Assembly (NCBI GenBank): GCA_001970955.1
Contig: MPUH01000469.1
Span: 1-52,365, forward strand
Reading direction: 5' to 3'
Source of the DNA: Stentor coeruleus
Lineage: Eukaryota > Ciliophora > Heterotrichea > Heterotrichida > Stentoridae
Length of the DNA stretch: 52,365 nt
In this document: positions 1 to 8,736 of the stretch, piece by piece
Layout: each line of letters opens with the position of its first letter
Numbering within the stretch: position 1 is the stretch's first letter
Position numbers and translations under genes: made by a program
Notes under the pieces: model-generated
Told to the model about the DNA's origin: nothing
Databases searched by the model: none
The model's input: only the letters and a program-made list of their open reading frames with translations

Positions 1-1
1 T

Positions 2-2908
2 ATGGGAAACTATACTTTAGTTTCAGATGGACAATGTGTCTGTCCTGTTGGGTGTAAAACATGCGATGAAGTTAATTTCAAATGCCTTGAATGCAATTCT
101 GGGTATTATTTTAACGCTGGGACTTGTGTGAAATGTATTGAACCTTGTGCAACTTGCAGTGCTTCTGGATGTTTAAGTTGTTTAGGAGTTTATAATTTAA
201 CCGGATCTGTTTGTTCATGTCCAAACTCTTGTTCCTATTGTGATTTAAAGACATGGACTTGCTCATTATGTAAAGATGGATATTACAGAAATGCTGGGAA
301 TTGTTTAGCATGCCTTTATCCTTGTAGTAGTTGTACAGCTTCAAATACGTGTACTTCATGTATTGTACCTTTTGTTCTGAATTCTTTAAATCAATGTATT
401 TGCCCATCTAATTGTTTACAATGCGATAGTACTGGGTGCATTAAATGCTTAGATGGGTTTTTTAAGTCAGGAGGAATATGTATTCAATGCACATCACCGT
501 GTAAGAATTGTTTTGGAACTGCTGCAAATTGCACTTCATGTCTTGGGCAATACGCATTAAGTTTTGCTTTAACTAATGGCGTTAATTTAGGCTCATGCAA
601 CTGCCAAGCTTGTTGTAACTGCGACTTAAATACATTTCTTTGTGCAACGGCTAAAGATGGTTACTTTTTAAACAACATGGGATGTTCACCATGTTCTCAA
701 CCATGTGCCACATGTCGTGACAGTTCATTGATCTGTACAAAATGCATGGGTTCTTTAGTTTTAACTGGGACCCAATGTAACCTGCCACCTGGTTGTATAA
801 AATTTGATTCAGTCCTTTGGAAATGTACAATGTGTAATGATGGTTACCTTCTCAACACCGATAATACCTGTACAACCTGCACTGCTCCATGTAAAACCTG
901 TATTTCAAGTTATACCCAATGCACATCTTGTATGGGAACTTATTATTTAGAGAATTATCTATGTAAATGTCCTTTAAATTGTGCAGTATGCGGGACAAAC
1001 CCTTATGTCTGTAATACCTGTAATGCAGGCTGGGTAGCAATATCTGGTATTTGTCAAAAATGTATCGCACCTTGTAGTACATGTACAAATTATCAAACAA
1101 ATTGTCAAGGTTGTGTTGGAACTTATGTTTTAGGGAATGGGCAATGTAGTTGTCCGGTAAACTGTAAAATCTGTGATACAATTAATTATATGTGCACAAC
1201 ATGCATAGACTCCTTTTATCAAAGTGCAGGGACTTGCTATCCATGTGCTTCTCAATGCAAAACTTGCTCAGGATCAGCCTTAGCTTGCACTAGTTGTTAT
1301 GGAACTTATAGTTTGTCTAGTGGAAACTGTCTATGCCCAAGTAATTGTAAAACATGTGATACAGTTAAATACGTTTGCTCAGCTTGTAACGATGGGTTTG
1401 TACTTACAAATGGAATATGCACACCTTGTACATCACCATGTCTTAATTGTATTGGGACTCCTACATCATGCACATCATGTAAAGGTAAATTTGCTTTAAC
1501 TGGTTCTTCATGTTTTTGCCCATCTTATTGTACAACATGTGACTCAGGGCCTGGATATTTATGTTCAAAATGTAATGATGGATTTTCTTTAACTAGTATT
1601 GGAGATTGTCAAGCATGTGCACCTATATGCAAAAAATGTTCATCTTCAACAACAGTATGCACAGAATGTTATGGATCATTTGTGATATCTGGTACAACAT
1701 GTGTATGCCCTACAAATTGTGCAACTTGTGATAGTGTAACTTCTAAATGTTTAGCTTGTAAAGATGGATCATATTATACAAATGGTAACTGTTTATTATG
1801 TTCAGCTTCATGTAAAACTTGTTCAACATCTGATTTAACTTGTACATCATGCAAGGGTGTTTTCGATCTTATTGCTAATCAATGTGTATGCCCAATTTAT
1901 TGCGCTTCATGCGATATTAATGGTGTATGCACAAAATGTAATGATGGTTGGATTATGATAAATAGTGTTTGTACAAAATGTTTAGCGCCTTGTAAAACTT
2001 GTGATATAAGCACGAACAATTGCAAATCATGTCTTGGTGCCCATTATTACTCGATAGTAAACAATGTAGGAACATGCACCTGCCCTAAAAGCTGTATCAT
2101 ATGCGACCAGTATTCATGGTTGTGTACAAAATGTGCAAGTGAATTTTATTATAAAGATGGAAATTGCTATCCATGTATATTCCCATGCAAAACTTGTACA
2201 TCAGATACAATATGCTCATCATGCATTAATACCCTTGAGCTTGATATAACAACAGGAAAATGTAACTGCCCATCTAATTGTGCTAAGTGTGATACTATAT
2301 CATTAGTTTGTACTTTATGTAAAGATGGGTTCTTTATGAATAGCGGAGTATGCTATCCTTGTGAAGCATCATGTAAAACTTGTGTTACTAATGCTTTAAC
2401 ATGTACTACATGTTTTAGAGATTATGAACTTAATGCTAAATCTCAATGTTGTGCTGTTGGCTGTGCAAATTGTTTTTTGGGTGCTACAAAATGCTCTGAA
2501 TGTGCAGACAAATTTTATTATTCAAATGGTAATTGTCTTCCATGTTTAGACCCTTGTGTATCATGTACTACACCTGGATTCTGCACAAAATGTAATGGTA
2601 TTTTTGTTGTTGATACAGCAAGAGGAACATGCTCATGCCCACTTCCATGCACAAAATGTGATTCTACTGGGAAATGTACTGAATGTCAATCTGGGTATTA
2701 TGCTAGTGCTGGAAAATGTGAAACTTGTCTTAGTCCTTGCAAAACTTGTTCTTCTAGAGATATATGCTTGACTTGCATAGATTATAGAGGGCTTAATGCT
2801 TATGGATGTTGCTCAGCTTGTCCAGATAGATGCATTACATGTGACAACATTTTGAATACCTGCTCGTCATGTGTGAGTCCAGCAATTCTTACAAATGGAA
2901 AATGCTAA
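2..2908 (+). CDS. Furin-like cysteine-rich repeat protein, 5' partial
   Basis: The 968 readable residues consist almost entirely of about sixteen tandem Cys-rich units of roughly 55-60 residues. Each unit follows the pattern CPxxCxxCDxxxxxCxxCxDGYYxxxGxCxxCxxPCxxC, the furin-like/growth-factor-receptor repeat that is greatly expanded in ciliates. Unit 4 (CNCQACCNCD) and unit 5 (CNLPPGCIKFD) have lost cysteines. The frame is open to the left edge and the first Met is the second base of the window. It is followed directly by repeat sequence with no signal peptide, so the true start and secretion signal probably lie upstream. The C-terminus ends inside a repeat (LTNGKC) with no transmembrane helix or GPI signal. 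The protein is therefore either secreted, or the gene is broken at its 3' end. The family suggests an extracellular or surface protein; the specific role is unknown. Confidence 0.85.
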   Translation: MGNYTLVSDGQCVCPVGCKTCDEVNFKCLECNSGYYFNAGTCVKCIEPCATCSASGCLSCLGVYNLTGSVCSCPNSCSYCDLKTWTCSLCKDGYYRNAGNCLACLYPCSSCTASNTCTSCIVPFVLNSLNQCICPSNCLQCDSTGCIKCLDGFFKSGGICIQCTSPCKNCFGTAANCTSCLGQYALSFALTNGVNLGSCNCQACCNCDLNTFLCATAKDGYFLNNMGCSPCSQPCATCRDSSLICTKCMGSLVLTGTQCNLPPGCIKFDSVLWKCTMCNDGYLLNTDNTCTTCTAPCKTCISSYTQCTSCMGTYYLENYLCKCPLNCAVCGTNPYVCNTCNAGWVAISGICQKCIAPCSTCTNYQTNCQGCVGTYVLGNGQCSCPVNCKICDTINYMCTTCIDSFYQSAGTCYPCASQCKTCSGSALACTSCYGTYSLSSGNCLCPSNCKTCDTVKYVCSACNDGFVLTNGICTPCTSPCLNCIGTPTSCTSCKGKFALTGSSCFCPSYCTTCDSGPGYLCSKCNDGFSLTSIGDCQACAPICKKCSSSTTVCTECYGSFVISGTTCVCPTNCATCDSVTSKCLACKDGSYYTNGNCLLCSASCKTCSTSDLTCTSCKGVFDLIANQCVCPIYCASCDINGVCTKCNDGWIMINSVCTKCLAPCKTCDISTNNCKSCLGAHYYSIVNNVGTCTCPKSCIICDQYSWLCTKCASEFYYKDGNCYPCIFPCKTCTSDTICSSCINTLELDITTGKCNCPSNCAKCDTISLVCTLCKDGFFMNSGVCYPCEASCKTCVTNALTCTTCFRDYELNAKSQCCAVGCANCFLGATKCSECADKFYYSNGNCLPCLDPCVSCTTPGFCTKCNGIFVVDTARGTCSCPLPCTKCDSTGKCTECQSGYYASAGKCETCLSPCKTCSSRDICLTCIDYRGLNAYGCCSACPDRCITCDNILNTCSSCVSPAILTNGKC

Positions 2909-3272
2909 GGACTTAGTTAAGTAGATATAATAGATAAAACATTTCATAAAGAAGTCTTGCTATTAGTTTATGAATCATATTTATAATTTTATATTTTTTC
3001 TATGATGAAACTTTAAGTATTTTAATTAGTATATAGAAAATCTTTAATATATACTTTGAATATTCTATAAAATTTTAAAGAATATAGATATTTTTATCAT
3101 ACATGCTTAATATTAATTATCTGTATGTTTTATTTGCATATGATTTATTAGTTTACATATAATAATTGACTTGTTTATGTTTTCATATTAATTCAATTGC
3201 AGTAAAGCTAAAATAGTAAATATGCATTTTCATTATGATTTTTATTTATATTTGTGGATTTTGTATTAGGTT

Positions 3273-3587
3273 ATGAGACAATCCTTTATGATTAATAGAG
3301 ACCCTTCCCCATTTACAAAGGAAATAGTAAATCTAATTCTCAAAGTTTACTCAACCTAAAATCTTTTATTACTATAAAATTATATGTATTTTTAGGGATA
3401 AAAATATATTATAAAACAAAGTAAGTGTCTAATTGAAATCAGTTATATCTACTTATTGATAAATGCTTATTATGTCTCTAAGTCAAAAAAAACTTTAGAA
3501 GTACTTGGTATTTGTCTCCTTGAGGAATTTCTGTTAATAAAAAATTTAACGCCACGCAAATTTTCAAAAAGATTCAGAAGTATTTAA
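3273..3587 (+). pseudogene. Possible decayed coding sequence, unknown family
   Basis: One plus-strand frame starts at an ATG and gives 28 plausible residues (MRQSFMINRDPSPFTKEIVN...). It then meets four stops between 3357 and 3401, and reopens for 61 codons (…SKSKKTLEVLGICLLEEF…) up to TAA at 3585. The residue mix is more protein-like than random AT-rich DNA. No family is recognised and chance is not excluded. Confidence 0.25.
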
Positions 3588-3819
3588 AGCTGATTAAAAA
3601 AGTCTTAAACACTGGTGAATATCTTAGCTCTGTATATTATGAGGATTATGTAAAAAAAAATATGCTTTTAACTATAAGTTATTCTTGGCGTAGCATAAAA
3701 TTGGTAGACTTGCTATTAAAATAATAAATATTTTTGTTAATAATTTTGCATTACCTAATCTTAAAGTTGAAATGCTTGGATAGAATATAAAGTGCTGATT
3801 ATTTCTTGAAGTTTTTAAT

Positions 3820-3960
3820 TGTATTTCTGAAATAAATTTGGGTTTATATTACAAATCATGTTATATGCTTTGTGTCACCTTTGAGTGTTAGCCTTGTAAA
3901 GAAGGAATATATAATTTAATAGTAAATAATTTACTTTACCAAATCCTAAACTTGCTAGTA
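3820..3960 (+). pseudogene. Probable relic of a Cys-rich furin-like repeat
   Basis: In one plus-strand frame, cysteines fall at 3820, 3859, 3871, 3886 and 3895. They are followed by KEGIYNLIVNN, with one TAG at 3889. The order C-x4-C-x2-C-KEG-Y matches the CDxxTFxCxxCKDGYY core of the intact repeats in the gene ending at 2908. The later cysteines of the unit are lost. It could be a remnant of a longer version of that gene or of a neighbouring paralogue. Confidence 0.4.
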
Positions 3961-4333
3961 TTTAAATTAGCATACCGATTATAACAAAGGCAATTTAATC
4001 TAAATAGAATTGCTTTAACATTTATATAAGTCTTTATTAATAATAACTATATCTCAAAAGGTAATTATTATAATATTTCCAAAGTGTATAAATTAAATCA
4101 TTTGCATTTTTTCTATTTCATAAATCAATTCCTTGAATCACAAATAAAATGATTAAATCCTTTTCATATAAATTCTATTATAAAATACACTAAATATCCA
4201 TACAATTCAAATCTTATTATTTTATTAATAAAACCATCATTAAACATTTTACATCAATTTTCTATATCCTAAGCATTTATTCCTAATTTTTTTTCCATTC
4301 ATTAAACCTATCAAATAATAAAATTCTAATAAA

Positions 4334-5299
4334 ATGAATCCAAATTCTTCTTCACTACATACCACTTCAAAAAGCTGCAAACTTTTAAAAATCAGAAAAA
4401 GAATCAACCCAGAATCTGATTATTTCAGTATAGAAGATGACTTAGTTCTTGAAAAACAAGGTAATTATTCCCAATTTCTAGACAATCCTTTAGAATCAAT
4501 AGAAAGTCCTTCTTCACTTATAGAAGGTAACAGTGAGCCTAATCCTCGTACTATAATTGGCCCAAAATCCTTATTTGCAACAAAGCAAGTGGCTCTTTTA
4601 AATCAACAACCTGCACTCATTAAAAAAGTGTCTCTTAGGTCACCAAGTCAAAAAAAAGCTTCAGATGAAGTGGTAAATTATCAGCTACGTTATGATGAAG
4701 CGATAAAAAGAATAAATCAGGCAAAAATAATTTCGGAACAAGAAGAAAAACAGCTACTTGCACATTTGTCTCCTAGAGAACAGATTATTGTTAATAGGCA
4801 GTTTAATGTTTTGCAAAATTTCAAAAAAACTCAGACGTATTGGAAATCGATAGAAAAAGGTCTTGCATGTAAGTCGAATAAAAATATTGATAAACTTCTT
4901 AGTTCTGTACCTTATGAAAGTAAAAAACCATATGATTTATCTGGAAATAATGAAAGAGCATATAAACCTCATCTTCAAGATGGTCTTCTTTGGTATATGA
5001 GTTTAAGAGATGATCCTAAAGCAATGAAGTCAGAAACTTACTTAAAAGTAGGTCCAGAATTTAATGGACTTTATACAAGAATCCAAGGTTCAACACGTAA
5101 TGCAGATTTTATAAACAGAGACTTTCATGATGATAGCCCTGATTTACAAGTAATAGGTATAGGAAAATTACCATTAGAATTAGAAGCAGTGAATAGAGTA
5201 GGGGTAAAGTTTTTAGATACAGTCTTATTAGACAATCAAAAGTACGAAGAAACTATTGCTGAACATTATGATGCAAAAACTAGAGCTACTAATATCTAA
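4334..5299 (+). CDS. Hypothetical protein, 321 aa
   Basis: I do not recognise the family. The N-terminal ~100 residues are polar and look disordered (SSSLHTTSKSCKLLKIRKR...). From about residue 112 the chain is charged and helical (YDEAIKRINQAKIISEQEEKQ). The C-terminal half looks folded, with a WYMSLRDDPKA stretch and a hydrophobic end (VIGIGKLPLELEAVNRVGVKFLDTVLLD). There is no signal peptide or membrane segment. The start is the first ATG after an AT-rich leader and is preceded by TTCTAATAAA, a context shared with a few other genes here. Base composition is typical of the other coding regions. Confidence 0.75.
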   Translation: MNPNSSSLHTTSKSCKLLKIRKRINPESDYFSIEDDLVLEKQGNYSQFLDNPLESIESPSSLIEGNSEPNPRTIIGPKSLFATKQVALLNQQPALIKKVSLRSPSQKKASDEVVNYQLRYDEAIKRINQAKIISEQEEKQLLAHLSPREQIIVNRQFNVLQNFKKTQTYWKSIEKGLACKSNKNIDKLLSSVPYESKKPYDLSGNNERAYKPHLQDGLLWYMSLRDDPKAMKSETYLKVGPEFNGLYTRIQGSTRNADFINRDFHDDSPDLQVIGIGKLPLELEAVNRVGVKFLDTVLLDNQKYEETIAEHYDAKTRATNI

Positions 5300-5557
5300 A
5301 TAAGTATCTTAACTTCATATTTTAAATTATGTATATATTCTTAGTTTTATTATATATAAAAATATTCTTGTTAGTTTAAGTCATAATATAATAGTATATA
5401 ACAATAGAAGAAAATTATAATAGTAATTATTTAATGTAATTATTTAAATAGATAGAGTTATGTTAGTATATAATTCATATTTTGATTTATTCTTATGTCT
5501 TTATACTTTTTCCACTTTTGTTTTATAATAAAATACACAGTTTGTTTATATAAAAAG

Positions 5558-6718
5558 ATGATAAGTCCAATTAAAAAACGCGACAGTTCTCTAGGTAAAT
5601 TCAGTGGAGTGAATTCATATGGGCACAAATCTCTGCTTGAAAAACTTAAAGAAAAATCTGCAACAATGATTGATGGATTAGAAGCATTTAACAGCCACTC
5701 TAAATCGGGCCTTTCATTTGATGATTTCCAAGCATTTTTGTCTCAATCTAAGGTTTCTTCAACATCATTTGAAATTGCCCAGTTATTTTCTAAATATTCG
5801 AAAAGCAACACTTTGTCAATAAATACTTTGAAGAAACTTTTGACAAGTAGAGGAAATTCAACATGTAAATCTCTTACAATAAGTCCATATAGAAGAGGCT
5901 GCTCATTGAATATTGAGAGGTCGATACTTGAGAAAACATGTGACTCAATGTCATTTACACCTACAGCTTGTTTGTTAGATTTTTGGAAACAAATAAAAGA
6001 AAAACTTGATACTCCTGAGTTAATTATAGAGTTTTTTTTTGTTAAAAGGAGTGATGATATCACAATTGAAGAATTCAAAGATTCATGCGAGTCCTTGTTC
6101 TCCAACTCCATCGATCCAGAAATAATCTTTCTCGAAATATCAGAAAAACACAACCGTATGACCAAAACCGAGTTCATAAAATTTATCGAAAATATCAACA
6201 AAACCAAAACCCAAGAAGCTTTATCAACACTTCGATCAAAACTCAAAAAAAAATACAAAAACTTCACCCAAGCTTTCGAAGACCTAAAAAAGTCCTCAAA
6301 AGTGCTTCAGACTGATACAATTTTTCAATCTCTCAGCTTAAAAAAGTCAAACTTTTGCGCTAATCTTCCTGAAACAATGTCAAAACACCAGTTTAAAAAA
6401 TTATGGTATGGGAAAGAAAATCTATGCAGAATCGAGTCTTGTAATGAGAAATCTGAAGAATATGAGCTATGTAGTCAGCATTTTACAGGGATTATATTAC
6501 GTGGAGAAGAAACTTTAGGGAAGATTATGGCTATGGTTGAACCTGAAAAATGCGTTAGTGTACTTACAAGCCTTTTATTATCTATTAAAAAAGGAACACC
6601 ATTTGTTTTGAATAATATTCATAAAAGAGATGTTCAGGCACTTCAGCTGTTTTTGAAATATAAACAGGATAAGAAAGGAATGTCGCTTACCTCAACACCT
6701 TGTTCAAGTACTAGTTAA
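5558..6718 (+). CDS. Hypothetical protein with C-terminal CCCH-like cluster, 386 aa
   Basis: The open frame extends back to an ATG at 5495. The first 21 residues from there (MSLYFFHFCFIIKYTVC...) look like translated leader, so I place the start at 5558 (MISPIKKRDSSLGKF). Residues 25-100 have the rhythm of degenerate EF-hands (GLSFDDFQAFL, NTLSINTLKKLL) but lack a proper Ca-binding loop. Around residues 288-307 there is a C-x4-C-x10-C-x2-H cluster (CRIESCNEKSEEYELCSQHF) that could bind zinc. The middle is lysine-rich and helical. Bases 6080-6310 are strikingly C-rich on the coding strand compared with both flanks. Function is unknown. Confidence 0.7.
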   Translation: MISPIKKRDSSLGKFSGVNSYGHKSLLEKLKEKSATMIDGLEAFNSHSKSGLSFDDFQAFLSQSKVSSTSFEIAQLFSKYSKSNTLSINTLKKLLTSRGNSTCKSLTISPYRRGCSLNIERSILEKTCDSMSFTPTACLLDFWKQIKEKLDTPELIIEFFFVKRSDDITIEEFKDSCESLFSNSIDPEIIFLEISEKHNRMTKTEFIKFIENINKTKTQEALSTLRSKLKKKYKNFTQAFEDLKKSSKVLQTDTIFQSLSLKKSNFCANLPETMSKHQFKKLWYGKENLCRIESCNEKSEEYELCSQHFTGIILRGEETLGKIMAMVEPEKCVSVLTSLLLSIKKGTPFVLNNIHKRDVQALQLFLKYKQDKKGMSLTSTPCSSTS

Positions 6719-7119
6719 CTTTATTAAAAATTGTATTAGACAATATCTTATTTCAATCACAATATTAAATTATAAATAAAATTACTCAAACATCTAAAGT
6801 TTTTCATATGTTTGGGTGTTAATCAAACTAAAAATCTATAACATCTTTTTACTATAAATCACACAAAAATAATAAAATTTATGTTTCTGATATTATATTA
6901 CCATATAAAAAACCTAAAATCGCCCCAAAATAATTTACTTTCTCTTAATCCTATATCCAATAATAACCCTTTCCATAAAAATTCACATCAAAACCTCCTT
7001 TGTTTTTTTTTCCTATTCAAATTCATTTCTTCCACCCTAACACCTAAATCTAATACAAACATTTAATATAAAACTTAAACCAATATAATCTTCATTACTC
7101 CTAATATTAAAATCTAATA
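6719..7119. other. Intergenic, AT-rich leader of the phosphodiesterase gene
   Basis: These 401 bases are very AT-rich and become C-rich and G-poor towards 7120. I see no credible gene. A short open frame at 6881-7066 is low-complexity. Confidence 0.6.
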
Positions 7120-8730
7120 ATGATATTTCTCCTCCTATCTTTCTTATCTCTCAGCGAAGCAGGACAATCTTGTAGTTCCTGCAAAGTAGCTCTAACAAGT
7201 TATCAGGTTTGGGTCAACAGTGACAAGAATACCAACAGACTGACAAATTTTATCAACTACATCTGTTCAGAAACTTGGGCTCCAAACAACTGTTTTCCAT
7301 TCCTCTCTTCAATCCTCCCTGAACTCAATCAGGCAATCCAACAACGAATAATGAACCCAGATCGTTTCTGTTCTCTTATCAATGCATGTGATACTCCAGT
7401 ATACACTAAAGAAAACTTCACAGCATGGGAAGAATCAATAATGCAAGGTGCATCAGAATACTTTGAACCAACAACAGGAGAATCTTATTTTAATTTCGTC
7501 CAACTCTCAGATATACATTTAGATATGAAATATGTTGAAGGGTCATCATATACATGTTTATCACCACCTTGTTGTAGAGGATCATCAAGTTCTACAACCT
7601 CTTGTGGTAAATGGGGTAATTATAATTGTGATCTCCCTCAAGGAACATTAGATAATGTTGTAACTTTTCTTGCAGCACAAAACTTAGATTTTATTATATG
7701 GACAGGAGATACTGCAGCTCATGATATAAGTCTTAGTAAAGATGAGAAACTTAATTCAATAAAATCAGTGACAAATCTTCTATGGAGTAAATTTAATAAT
7801 ATTGTCCCTGTGTATCCAATATTTGGTAATGAAGAATGTTATTTAGATCATCAATATAATTTTATAGGAACTAATTGGCTTTCATCAGGAGTTGCCACAT
7901 TATGGAAATCTTGGATTGGTCAAACAGCAGCGACGAATTTACAGAATTATGGAAGATACTCTTTGATTCATAGAAACACTAATTTGAAAATTGTAGCTAT
8001 AAATACATTAGCTTGTGATATGAACAATTTTTGGTTATTAAGTAATGCTACAGACCCAGGGAATAATCTTGAGTTTTTAAGATCTGAGCTTTCTAATGCT
8101 GAAGCTAATAATCAATATGTTTATATTATCGGGCATATCCCACCTGCATCTGATACTTGTATGACTTTATGGAGTAAACATTATCAAGTTCTTATTAGAA
8201 GATATGCAAATATTATTCGAGGGCAGTTTTTTGGACATACTCATAATGATGAGTTTAGAATTTCTCGAGCTCAAGATGGTACGCCAATAGGTTTACAATT
8301 CTTTGCCCCATCTTTAGATCCTTTATATTACCATAACCCAAGTTTTAGAATTTATACTGCTGATTATTTGAGTAAAAGTATGATTAATTATAAACAATAT
8401 CGAATGGATCTTACAGATGATACTCCAAGTTTTTATGAAGCTTATGAGTTTAAAGATTATTATTTAGTCAATAATATGTTCCCTGGGACTATAGAAAAAC
8501 TTATTAATGGTATGAAAAATCAAGAAATGATTATGATGAAATATTTGACTAATAAATTCACTGCTAGCCCTGCCACACCTGTTGGATGTGATGAAGAATG
8601 CTTAAGTGATACTTATTGTGAAATGGCTTATGATAGACCTGATACTATAAGAAAATGTAAAGGTTTATTACAAAGCCCAGTAGAGATGATATTAGAGTAT
8701 GCTTATGGTTCATGGATTTATAAATCTTAG
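7120..8730 (+). CDS. Acid-sphingomyelinase-like phosphodiesterase (saposin B + metallophosphoesterase)
   Basis: A signal peptide (MIFLLLSFLSLSEAG) is followed by a saposin-B-like Cys-rich domain (residues 18-90) and a calcineurin-like metallophosphoesterase domain (about 125-420). This is the domain order of acid sphingomyelinases, which cleave sphingomyelin to ceramide in lysosomes or outside the cell. Visible metal-site motifs are SDIHLD (D131, H133), TGDTAAHD (D197, H201), GN (N237), GHIPP and GHTHND. The C-terminal Cys-rich tail (CDEECLSDTYC) also fits the family, and 536 aa is a usual length. The GNHE motif reads GNEE, with Glu238 where the family has a catalytic histidine, so activity or specificity may be altered. 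The stop lies only 6 bp from the stop of the convergent gene at 8737. Confidence 0.93.
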   Translation: MIFLLLSFLSLSEAGQSCSSCKVALTSYQVWVNSDKNTNRLTNFINYICSETWAPNNCFPFLSSILPELNQAIQQRIMNPDRFCSLINACDTPVYTKENFTAWEESIMQGASEYFEPTTGESYFNFVQLSDIHLDMKYVEGSSYTCLSPPCCRGSSSSTTSCGKWGNYNCDLPQGTLDNVVTFLAAQNLDFIIWTGDTAAHDISLSKDEKLNSIKSVTNLLWSKFNNIVPVYPIFGNEECYLDHQYNFIGTNWLSSGVATLWKSWIGQTAATNLQNYGRYSLIHRNTNLKIVAINTLACDMNNFWLLSNATDPGNNLEFLRSELSNAEANNQYVYIIGHIPPASDTCMTLWSKHYQVLIRRYANIIRGQFFGHTHNDEFRISRAQDGTPIGLQFFAPSLDPLYYHNPSFRIYTADYLSKSMINYKQYRMDLTDDTPSFYEAYEFKDYYLVNNMFPGTIEKLINGMKNQEMIMMKYLTNKFTASPATPVGCDEECLSDTYCEMAYDRPDTIRKCKGLLQSPVEMILEYAYGSWIYKS

Positions 8731-8736
8731 TTTATT

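Larger units (their letters stand above)
2909..4333. other. AT-rich spacer with coding-like relics
   Basis: This 1.4-kb gap has no intact ORF. It holds two stretches that read like old coding sequence on the plus strand (3273-3587 and 3820-3960, listed separately). The last 250 bases before 4334 are very AT-rich, C-containing and G-poor, like the leaders of other plus-strand genes here. Confidence 0.6.

Noticed and set aside
5495-5557. Upstream ATG giving 21 extra residues
   Set aside because: The added residues (MSLYFFHFCFIIKYTVC...) look like translated AT-rich leader; the ATG at 5558 begins normal coding composition.
6881-7066. Plus-strand ORF of 61 codons before the phosphodiesterase
   Set aside because: Asn/Leu/Phe-rich low-complexity leader sequence with no protein-like features.
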